Source of the DNA: Suilimivivens aceti
GTDB lineage: Bacteria > Bacillota > Clostridia > Lachnospirales > Lachnospiraceae
Length of the DNA stretch: 64,000 bases
Assembly: GCF_025567405.1 (NCBI RefSeq)
Contig: NZ_JAOQKJ010000001.1
Coordinates: forward strand, 186,001-250,000
Direction of reading: 5' to 3'
The notes under the pieces were generated by a model. That model had not been told where the DNA came from. It saw only the letters and a list, made by a program, of their open reading frames with translations, and made no database searches. The translations under genes and the position numbers were made by a program. Shown piece by piece: positions 15,005-22,576 of the stretch. Every line of letters starts with the position of its first letter. Position 1 is the first letter of the stretch.

Positions 15005-16402
15005 TTATCTCCGCATTTTTAAGACAGCTTGCTTTATTTCTATCCTATAAAGTAACAAAATTCCTCCCATCATACAAACTTGTAATACATAACTTCTCTC
15101 TGGATCACACATCAATTGCACAAAAACCTGCCCCAAAAGTAAACCATATGCCTCAATGTCTCTAAAAATTGATATTCTAAAATCCATCATTTTTTTTACA
15201 TAAAGAACTCTGACAACAAGTACAATTCCATTTGCAATCATAGTTGCTACCGCAATTCCAATAACTCCCCATAATACAACTAACGAAATATTTAAAATTA
15301 TATTTATCCCTGCTCCTAATACCGTTGTAGCCGATATTACTCTGATTTTTTTTTCAGCAGTAAATATTCCCGCCAATACTCCTGCTCCTGCATTAAAAAG
15401 TGCAGCCATCATATAAAATGGTACCAGACGCCATGCCTCAAAAAACTCTCCCTTAAATAATACTAGCGCAAAAAAACGTACCAAAACAATTATAACTGAG
15501 GTAATTATAATCATAAAAAAGCTGTAATAATTATATATATTTATAAAAAAGTTATTTTCATCCTTCTGATTGTAGTTCTTTGCTGCTGATAAAATCCAAG
15601 CATTCTCGAATAAATTTTGAAATGTTCTTATTACCGTAGGTATTTTATTCGCCACAGATATTAACCCGTTTGCACCTATTCCACACATATATAAAACCAC
15701 ATAACGATCTGATGAGAGAGTAATCCACCAGCTTATTGTATTTACTAATAATCCACATCCATATTTACATATTTCTAGTTCCATTTTCTTATCGCATTTT
15801 ACATACCCTAAATATTTCCAAAATTTTAAGCAAAAAAAATAAAAGACATTTGAAAAAGTTAGCCCCAAAATTGTTGCCCAAAAATATCCTTTTACCCCCC
15901 ATTCAAACCACACTAGAAAAATCACATTTAACCCTATAGTCAATCCACCTGAAATAAGACTGGCAATAGAAATACTTACCATCTTTTCAAATCCTCTAGC
16001 AATATTGTTAAAGAATTGATTGATTGATGTTGATAAGTAAAGTAATGTAAAAAGTACCTTGTATTCATTTAATACTGGCAATAAATTAAATGTTATATTT
16101 ATTGTATATACTACCATTAATAAAAGAAAAGATATGCACAAATACTTAACCCCTATCGCCACAATCTCCTCTTTAACGGAATCATTATCTAATAAATATA
16201 TCACTATTGCATTTGCAGTACACAAGGTAAATAATGGGATCAATAAAGATATTGACGTACTATATATATCAAATATACCATACTCTTCCGTAGATAATAT
16301 ACTTGTATATAACGGCAAAAGAAAAAATGATAAAATATTAGTTGCAAAATTGCTTATTGTCAAGACCCCAATGTTTTTTACTAAATATCTGTATTGATTC
16401 AA
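15005..16402 (-). CDS. Wzx-type oligosaccharide flippase (MOP/PST family)
   Basis: 465 aa with about 12-14 hydrophobic helices. The start LVKNIGVLTISNFATNILSFFLLPLYTSIL is characteristic of RfbX/Wzx proteins, which flip undecaprenyl-diphosphate oligosaccharides across the membrane. The start codon is TTG (GAGG upstream). It is 55 bp after the GT2 gene and leads the ulosonic acid genes. It is the first of two Wzx-type flippases in the locus (the other is at 43896-45425). Very AT-rich. Confidence 0.9.
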   Translation of the reverse strand: MNQYRYLVKNIGVLTISNFATNILSFFLLPLYTSILSTEEYGIFDIYSTSISLLIPLFTLCTANAIVIYLLDNDSVKEEIVAIGVKYLCISFLLLMVVYTINITFNLLPVLNEYKVLFTLLYLSTSINQFFNNIARGFEKMVSISIASLISGGLTIGLNVIFLVWFEWGVKGYFWATILGLTFSNVFYFFCLKFWKYLGYVKCDKKMELEICKYGCGLLVNTISWWITLSSDRYVVLYMCGIGANGLISVANKIPTVIRTFQNLFENAWILSAAKNYNQKDENNFFINIYNYYSFFMIIITSVIIVLVRFFALVLFKGEFFEAWRLVPFYMMAALFNAGAGVLAGIFTAEKKIRVISATTVLGAGINIILNISLVVLWGVIGIAVATMIANGIVLVVRVLYVKKMMDFRISIFRDIEAYGLLLGQVFVQLMCDPERSYVLQVCMMGGILLLYRIEIKQAVLKMRR

Positions 16403-16457
16403 TGTTCTCTATCCTCATATAGCTTCGCATACATCCATGCTCATGTGTACAATATTA

Positions 16458-17375
16458 TCATTTTTTTCTTACTAAATATTGAAAAATCTTTGCTATTACC
16501 ATTTGGGGAACTGTCAAATAAGCCCGCACAATAACATTTTCTTTTTTTATAAATATCCCCATTGCCTCATCAAATCCTTTTAGGTTATACGAGCATGGTA
16601 TATGCATAATATTGAACATACAATAAAATCTAGCAACACACTTTTCATAACACTTAATAATATATTTTAATGTATCTCCCGATATATCACCATCAATATA
16701 TAATTGCAATGTTATGGTTATTTCTTCACACGCAAATGCCTTATATAAATCATATTTTCCTTTCTTTTCATGACTAGCGTCTATATCATGTGACCAAATA
16801 GTATCGTCTATTAAATATCTGCTTCTTCCTCTCTCTCTAAAAAGCACATCCGAATGTGGAGATATTTTATTATAATTCCAATCATTTGGCATTTTTTCAA
16901 AATCACTTTTCCATACTCCAACCCCAGTTGTCCAGGATGCATATTCTTTTAACCCTCTAACAAACTCATCAAATGTAGCATAATTTTGCGGCTTTTTATA
17001 TCTCAGCTCTCCATTTGAAAGATATATAATAGGTTTCTCATCCATATTATCTTTAACAAGATTAAGCATCCACTGAAGTGCTCCATCTTCTAAAAGAGAA
17101 CGATGGTTCATAAATTTCAAATATTCTCCTGAAGCCAACCGTAATGCCTCTATCTGATTTTCAAACAAAAAAGCTTTTGTCTTTTTATAAATCAGTTTTT
17201 CATGCTTCTCTTCATAATTTAACATCTTCTCATGAAACACTTCATTATCTCCATTATCAGTAACAATAACTTCCCACTGATCAGAGTTGACATTTTGCTC
17301 ATAAATTCTATCTAAAACAGGAAATACCCATTCTTCTATTCCATTCGTTGGAATGCAAAGTGATAAATATATCAT
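16458..17375 (-). CDS. GT2-like glycosyltransferase
   Basis: 305 aa from the ATG at 17375, which has GGGAG 9-12 bases upstream and lies 8 bp after the stop of the aminotransferase gene. The N-terminus MIYLSLCIPTNGIEEWVFPVLD and VIVTDNGDNE match the GT2 fold, but the usual DDGS and DxD motifs are altered (TDNGDNE; MNHRSLLEDG). It therefore belongs to a divergent GT2 group common in capsule clusters, and the donor sugar is unknown. A basic C-terminus may help membrane binding. Confidence 0.75.
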   Translation of the reverse strand: MIYLSLCIPTNGIEEWVFPVLDRIYEQNVNSDQWEVIVTDNGDNEVFHEKMLNYEEKHEKLIYKKTKAFLFENQIEALRLASGEYLKFMNHRSLLEDGALQWMLNLVKDNMDEKPIIYLSNGELRYKKPQNYATFDEFVRGLKEYASWTTGVGVWKSDFEKMPNDWNYNKISPHSDVLFRERGRSRYLIDDTIWSHDIDASHEKKGKYDLYKAFACEEITITLQLYIDGDISGDTLKYIIKCYEKCVARFYCMFNIMHIPCSYNLKGFDEAMGIFIKKENVIVRAYLTVPQMVIAKIFQYLVRKK

Positions 17376-17382
17376 AGCTATC

Positions 17383-18513
17383 TTATCTCCCAAAAAACTC
17401 CCGTGTTTTATCAATCACCTTTTTCTGATCATTTATATCTAATCCATAATAAAGTGGCAATCTAACAAGCCTATCACTACTTTCTGTTGTGTGCTCATCA
17501 GCTCCATTAAATCTACCAAATTTTTCTCCTGCCGGAGCACTGTGAAGCGGAACATAATGAAACACACAAAGAATATCATTTTCTTTCATAAACTCAATAT
17601 ATCGTTGTCTTGTTTCAAGATTTTTACACTTCAGATAAAACATATGTGCATTATGTTTACATTCCTTAGGAATTGTAGGTAATTCTATTGCTCCCCTTTT
17701 TCCCAATTTTTCAAATTCCTCATAATATCTTTCCCATATTTGAATTCTATTTTCATTTATCTGATCTGCCACCTCTAATTGTGCCCAAAGATATGCCGCA
17801 TTAAGATCGCTTTGCAAATAGCTGTCTCCAAAATCAACCCAATTATATTTAGCCACCTGTCCTCTGTAAAACTGAGAACGATTCGTTCCCTTTTCCCGTA
17901 AGATTTCTGCTTGTTCTACATATTTTTCATTATTAATTACAATAGCTCCTCCCTCTCCCATGGAAAAGTTTTTTGTTTCATGAAAAGAATAACATCCAAG
18001 ATCGCCTATTGTTCCAAGTGCTTTTCCTTTATAGCTACTCATCACTCCCTGAGCGGCATCTTCTACTACTAACAAATTATGTTTTTTCGCAATTTTCATA
18101 ATTGTATCCATTTCACACGCAACACCTGCATAATGAACTGGACAAATAACCTTTGTTTTCTCTGTAATTGCTTTCTCTATTTTGTTTTCATCAATGTTCA
18201 TTGTATCCGGTCGAATATCTACAAATACCAATTCAGCTCCAGCCAATACAAATGCATTTGCCGTACTTGAAAATGTAAAGCTCGGAAGAATCACTTCATC
18301 CCCAGGTTGAATACCACATAATAATGCTGCCATATCAAGCGCGGATGAACCACTTGTAGTCAATAAAACCTTTTTTGCTTTGAATCGTCTTTCCATCCAT
18401 TCATCACATTTCTTTGTGAATGGTCCATCCCCACAAATTTTATGATTCTCCACAGCTTCTTTCATATATTTAAATTCTGTACCAACAAAGGGCGGTATAT
18501 TAAAACAAATCAT
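17383..18513 (-). CDS. WecE/RffA-like sugar 4-aminotransferase (PLP, DegT/AryC1/EryC1 family)
   Basis: 376 aa from the ATG at 18513, chosen for its AAGGAG site. The PLP-dependent sugar aminotransferase motifs are LLTTSGSSALDMAAL (phosphate binding), LPSFTFSSTANAF, VVEDAAQGVMSSYKGK and SFHETKNFSMGEGG, where Lys of HETKN forms the Schiff base. HETKN is typical of WecE/RffA, which makes dTDP-4-amino-4,6-dideoxygalactose from dTDP-4-keto-6-deoxyglucose and glutamate. The preceding acetyltransferase gene (18530-19141) could acetylate the new amine. No dTDP-sugar synthesis genes are in the window, so the keto-sugar must come from elsewhere. Confidence 0.9.
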   Translation of the reverse strand: MICFNIPPFVGTEFKYMKEAVENHKICGDGPFTKKCDEWMERRFKAKKVLLTTSGSSALDMAALLCGIQPGDEVILPSFTFSSTANAFVLAGAELVFVDIRPDTMNIDENKIEKAITEKTKVICPVHYAGVACEMDTIMKIAKKHNLLVVEDAAQGVMSSYKGKALGTIGDLGCYSFHETKNFSMGEGGAIVINNEKYVEQAEILREKGTNRSQFYRGQVAKYNWVDFGDSYLQSDLNAAYLWAQLEVADQINENRIQIWERYYEEFEKLGKRGAIELPTIPKECKHNAHMFYLKCKNLETRQRYIEFMKENDILCVFHYVPLHSAPAGEKFGRFNGADEHTTESSDRLVRLPLYYGLDINDQKKVIDKTREFFGR

Positions 18514-18529
18514 TATCTTCTTATCTCCT

Positions 18530-19141
18530 TTAATGTTTCTTCTTAGGTATCCAACTAAATTGTTCAATTCCTTCCATCTTCTGATACAACTCATCAATAT
18601 GTTGACTAATTAACTTCTCATCTATTCCTGTATAGTCAAATTCAAGTAATTTACCTATCATGTCTTCATCAAATCGATAATTAATTACCTTTGCTGGATT
18701 TCCTCCCACTATCGCATATGGAGGTACATCTTTTGTAACAACCGCTCCGGCTGCAATAACCGCTCCCTGTCCAACATGCACTCCAGACAAAACAATAGCC
18801 CTATACCCTATCCACACATCATCATCAATAATAATATCTCCCTTGCTATTTGCTTCCGCCTTTTCTCCCATACATTTTACTTTGAATGGATATGTGGAAA
18901 TGTAATGATAGTTATGATCTGCACTCAATATAAACGTCACATCAGGAGCTATAGAGCAGTAATTACCTATTTTCAATTTCACAGCCTCTTGAAATGCCAG
19001 TACAGAAAAATAGCCATACGTCTTCTTCCCCACCGAGGCAACATCTATATTGAAATAATTCTGGATCATAGTTTCATTATGTCGATTTCTTTTTTTCCAT
19101 TTTATCTTTACTATTGCAAGTTTGATTTTATCTATTATCAT
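18530..19141 (-). CDS. CatB-type acetyltransferase (left-handed beta-helix)
   Basis: 203 aa. The hexapeptide-repeat section IIDDDVWIGYRAIVLSGVHVGQGAVIAAGAVVTKDV and PPYAIVGGNPAKVINYRF are diagnostic, and H in ILSADHNYHYIS is a likely catalytic His. It is directly before the WecE-like aminotransferase and probably acetylates the 4-amino group or a hydroxyl of the same sugar. It resembles the acetyltransferase at 10140-10922 but is shorter by about 57 residues. The gap to the WbsX gene is only 6 bp. Confidence 0.85.
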   Translation of the reverse strand: MIIDKIKLAIVKIKWKKRNRHNETMIQNYFNIDVASVGKKTYGYFSVLAFQEAVKLKIGNYCSIAPDVTFILSADHNYHYISTYPFKVKCMGEKAEANSKGDIIIDDDVWIGYRAIVLSGVHVGQGAVIAAGAVVTKDVPPYAIVGGNPAKVINYRFDEDMIGKLLEFDYTGIDEKLISQHIDELYQKMEGIEQFSWIPKKKH

Positions 19142-19147
19142 ATTCTT

Positions 19148-20272
19148 TTACAACTCTTCTGGAAACTCATTATTGCGTCTAAGCACATTTTCTATTGCTT
19201 CTAAATATGCATATTGATATTTTTCATCTGGTTCTAAATAACCACCCTCTGCCCATTCGTTCCAAGCGAACATAAACATCATATCCTTATGATAATTGTT
19301 TTTTGCACTGATTACCTGTTGTTCAAAATATTTTTCAAATTTTACTGGTGAAGTTCCCAACATCAGGGATCCTTTTTCGCCTCTCCTTGGAGTATTATCC
19401 CAGTCAACGAATGCTCCCGGTATCATTTTCTCAGTATTATGCTCATATGATAAAATTGTCGACCATATCTCATCATAGTTCAGCTTCTGTACACCGGCTC
19501 TAGACAAGTTCAGCTTTCCCTTCAAATACTTCTCTGAAAAACCTCCTATTTTCAAAGCAAACTTACGAATTATCTTTCTAACACCAGTATCCCGTGCCAG
19601 TTGCGCAAATCCTGGTTGATACTCTATTCCAAAATCAAAAATTGAACTTACAGTATTATAAAAATAGTATTTATGATGCTGATACGCATAACAGATATCA
19701 CCTATACCGTTTTCTTTTGCCAATTCACGCCAGTATGTCAGCATTTCCTCCATATGCTCCATTATATCAGGTCGATATATAATAAATAATGGTTTGCCAT
19801 CAACTTTGATATATCTTGAATCCTTAAAATATGGTAATAAATATTCAAAATGCTCTTTCCACTGCTGTTTTTCTCCATATTTTTGTTCTATTAATACCTG
19901 TAAATCAGATCCCTCCCATGCATTAGTCCAAGCTTCATTAGCCCAAGAAATACAGAAAGGCAGATCCAAATCTGAGTTCTGAAGATAATTTTCTACCGGT
20001 TTTTCTAAAAGCTTTTTTCCATTAAACCAATAATGATAAAAGCAAAAACCATATATTCCATATTTCTTTGCCAGCCCCACCTGCCATCTTTGAACATCTG
20101 TATCTAAAAGATCATAATAATTATGATTCATAGGTACTCTAGGCTGATTATGCCCCTGGAACAGTGGTTTTGCCTTCTTCATATTAGTCCATTCGGTAAA
20201 ACCATCACCCCACCATGCATTATTTTCTGGTATTTCATGGAACTGTGGCAAATAGTATGCTATTACCTTCAT
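19148..20272 (-). CDS. WbsX-like glycan-processing protein (GH99-like fold)
   Basis: 374 aa. The sequence YYLPQFHEIPENNAWWGDGFTEW at the N-terminus, followed by YGIYGFCFYHYWFNGKKLLEKP and ISWANEAWTNAW, is the WbsX family, often found in O-antigen and capsule loci and related to GH99 endo-mannosidases. The precise activity is not established; it may act as a glycosyltransferase or trimming enzyme. FMFAWNEWAEGGYLEPD near residue 340 is the other conserved block. No signal peptide is seen, so it is cytoplasmic. It begins immediately after the stop of the GT4 gene. Confidence 0.9.
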   Translation of the reverse strand: MKVIAYYLPQFHEIPENNAWWGDGFTEWTNMKKAKPLFQGHNQPRVPMNHNYYDLLDTDVQRWQVGLAKKYGIYGFCFYHYWFNGKKLLEKPVENYLQNSDLDLPFCISWANEAWTNAWEGSDLQVLIEQKYGEKQQWKEHFEYLLPYFKDSRYIKVDGKPLFIIYRPDIMEHMEEMLTYWRELAKENGIGDICYAYQHHKYYFYNTVSSIFDFGIEYQPGFAQLARDTGVRKIIRKFALKIGGFSEKYLKGKLNLSRAGVQKLNYDEIWSTILSYEHNTEKMIPGAFVDWDNTPRRGEKGSLMLGTSPVKFEKYFEQQVISAKNNYHKDMMFMFAWNEWAEGGYLEPDEKYQYAYLEAIENVLRRNNEFPEEL

Positions 20273-21484
20273 TTAGTTTTCTCCCGCTTTATATAACTTG
20301 ATCACTCTTTTTTTCATTTTCTCAATACCATATTGCTCTGCTCTTGCTCTGATATCAGCACTCTGCAGATTATTTTTCATGATTTGTTGTATTGCATTTA
20401 TATAATCTTGTGGCATATGCTTTGCTAAAATCAGTCCGCATCTTTCATCAACCAGTTCTTTTACCGCACTTGTATCCAATACAATTACCGGCGTACCACA
20501 AGCCATAGCTTCCACTGTAACCAGTGAAAAGGACTCCTCAAGAGAAGGATTAATAAATATACTAGCACTAGAATAAATCTTCACCAGATCTTCAATATTA
20601 TCAGTTCTCTCTAAACCGGTTATATTATCAGGCATCTTTTTTATCTGTCTTTTTGTAAGTCCAACCAGAACAATATGATATTCATCAGATAGTGTATCTG
20701 CCAGTGAAAGGAAATCTCCAATTCCCTTCCTCTTATCCCAAATATTAGCTACTCCTAATAATATTTTTTTTCCAAACGGCACATTATACTTTTCCCATAT
20801 ATTTTTATCACTTTGAGGATGAAATATCGACAGGTCAATACCATTATTTACTACTTCGACATATCTATCTTTTAAAAAGGACTCCCTCACTATATCTTTA
20901 ATCCATTGAGAGGGAGCAATAATCATCAAATTAGGAATACTGGTAAACCATTTCTGTTTCATTCTAAAATTTCTTTTTGATCCATCAAAAAAGAAACTAA
21001 TTGGATATTCCTTCTTTTTAGGACACTTTCTACATTCTTTCTTCCACTGATTACAATTCACAGAAACGAAGTATGCGCAGTGCCCTGTCACCGGCCAACA
21101 ATCATGAAATGTCCAAAAAACCTTTCCTTTATATTCTTCCTTTAAATACCTGCATAGCGTAGGAATATGCAGATAATAGCCATGCAGATTATGCAAATGG
21201 ATAATATCCGGATTTTCTTCTCTAAGCCAACGAATCAGTTTTTTCGTTGCAAAATATGATCCGTACCCCTGTGCATCAAATACCGTAGTTAAAATCACAT
21301 GACTCCAAAAGGATATCGGATTACCAAACACCTTTCCTTTTATATTTTTTGAAGCAGGGCCTCTTCCCACAAAGGATATTGTATCATATCCCTGTAATTC
21401 TGCATATTTCTGAATATCTGCCATGATTCTGCCTGTGCTGGCATAGAATACCGTATTAATCTGAACCAGTTTCTTTTTCTTCAT
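20273..21484 (-). CDS. GT4 glycosyltransferase
   Basis: 403 aa. INTVFYASTGRIMADIQKY starts the N-terminal Rossmann domain, and HLHNLHGYYLH and WTFHDCWPVTGHCAYF are the acceptor-side blocks of the WcaC/capsular GT4 group. The C-terminal E-x7-E block is NPSLEESFSLVTVEAMACGTPVIV, which binds the nucleotide-sugar phosphate. A cluster of four cysteines (CAYFVSVNCNQWKKECRKCP) is typical of this subgroup. The reaction is retaining transfer from an NDP-sugar to the growing lipid-linked oligosaccharide. The gene overlaps the end of the DUF2304 gene by about 29 bp. Confidence 0.9.
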   Translation of the reverse strand: MKKKKLVQINTVFYASTGRIMADIQKYAELQGYDTISFVGRGPASKNIKGKVFGNPISFWSHVILTTVFDAQGYGSYFATKKLIRWLREENPDIIHLHNLHGYYLHIPTLCRYLKEEYKGKVFWTFHDCWPVTGHCAYFVSVNCNQWKKECRKCPKKKEYPISFFFDGSKRNFRMKQKWFTSIPNLMIIAPSQWIKDIVRESFLKDRYVEVVNNGIDLSIFHPQSDKNIWEKYNVPFGKKILLGVANIWDKRKGIGDFLSLADTLSDEYHIVLVGLTKRQIKKMPDNITGLERTDNIEDLVKIYSSASIFINPSLEESFSLVTVEAMACGTPVIVLDTSAVKELVDERCGLILAKHMPQDYINAIQQIMKNNLQSADIRARAEQYGIEKMKKRVIKLYKAGEN

Positions 21485-21833
21485 GTGCTTCCTGCTCCCG
21501 GATTCTCTTCTCCATCATACCTATCGTCTGCGTCAATGATCTGATCTTTTCATTCTGTTTCGTTACGATCGAGGTTAATGACATCAATATGATGATCACA
21601 AACGCAATTGCCAGAATGAAAAGACCATTCATACTGCTTTCAATTCCAATCATCCCTATGATGATGGTTATCAGCTCCGGCCAGATCACCAGTATACCCA
21701 TACATACTCCTGCAAATAACCAGAGCAGTGTATATTTTAATGATATCTCTCTCTTTTTTAAAAGCAGCAGTATCAGTACAAAATATAACACCAGCGCTGC
21801 TATCAGACTGAGACGTAATTTATCAGGTATCAT
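21456..21833 (-). CDS. DUF2304 membrane protein
   Basis: 125 aa; the ATG at 21833 overlaps the TGA of the GT2 gene (ATGA) with GGGAAG before it. Three hydrophobic helices (about residues 5-22, 34-50 and 68-92) precede a charged coiled-coil C-terminus. DUF2304 proteins typically lie next to a DPM1-like GT2 gene and probably anchor or regulate it. That partner is directly upstream here. Confidence 0.85.
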   Translation of the reverse strand: MIPDKLRLSLIAALVLYFVLILLLLKKREISLKYTLLWLFAGVCMGILVIWPELITIIIGMIGIESSMNGLFILAIAFVIIILMSLTSIVTKQNEKIRSLTQTIGMMEKRIREQEAHEEKETGSD

Positions 21834-22555
21834 TGCTTCTTCCCTCTCCGTATTCCAAAACTGATCCTGCATACCAGAATCGCCAATGTTACTTTTATCA
21901 TATAGTAAACTGACCTTCTCAGGTTAATCGAGCTGCTCCCACCCATACGTTCCTTCATAACCACAGGAATCTCTTCTATCCTCCCCCTGTGCATGATAGC
22001 AGCTACGATAGCTTCCGGCTCCGGATAATCACTCGGATAATTCTCCGCATATACTTCGATGAATTCCTTATCCACTGCCCGGAATCCACTCGTGACATCC
22101 CTTACCTTCTGAAAGCACAGAAGATGAATCCATCCACTCAAGAAGGAAATACCCATTCTTCTGGTAGCACTGGACTGAAAACCTTCCTTTTCTATGAATC
22201 GTGATCCGATAGTAATATCTGCTTTTTCCTCCAGAATTGGCATTATCAGCCTCTCCACATAAGCGATATCATGCTGTCCATCACCATCGATCTGAATTGC
22301 TATATCGTAATGATTCTGTAAAGCGTAACGATATCCAGTCTGAACTGCTCCTCCGATACCCAGATTAATAGGAAGGCTGATCAGATTGTAATGATTGCGG
22401 ATACAGATTTCCTCTGTATGATCTCTGGAACCATCATTCACTACCACATAATCGTACTGCGGATAATTCTGTATAAGATTATTTACTACTTTTTCTATAT
22501 TCTCCTCCTCGTTATACGCCGGTATAATAAGAAGAATCTTCTTGTCACCACACAC
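21830..22555 (-). CDS. DPM1-like GT2: polyprenyl-phosphate sugar synthase
   Basis: 241 aa. IPAYNEEENIEKVVNNL, YVVVNDGSRDHT and IQIDGDGQHD (the DxD that binds NDP-sugar and metal) place it in the DPM1/GtrB branch of GT2, which makes undecaprenyl- or dolichyl-phosphate sugars. GSRFIEKEGFQ follows, also typical. It lies next to DUF2304 and a GT-C-type protein (22577-24910), which would use the lipid-linked sugar on the outer face. Together the three form a likely side-chain addition set. Confidence 0.9.
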   Translation of the reverse strand: MCGDKKILLIIPAYNEEENIEKVVNNLIQNYPQYDYVVVNDGSRDHTEEICIRNHYNLISLPINLGIGGAVQTGYRYALQNHYDIAIQIDGDGQHDIAYVERLIMPILEEKADITIGSRFIEKEGFQSSATRRMGISFLSGWIHLLCFQKVRDVTSGFRAVDKEFIEVYAENYPSDYPEPEAIVAAIMHRGRIEEIPVVMKERMGGSSSINLRRSVYYMIKVTLAILVCRISFGIRRGKKQ

Positions 22556-22576
22556 GATCTGTTACCTCTTTTGTTT

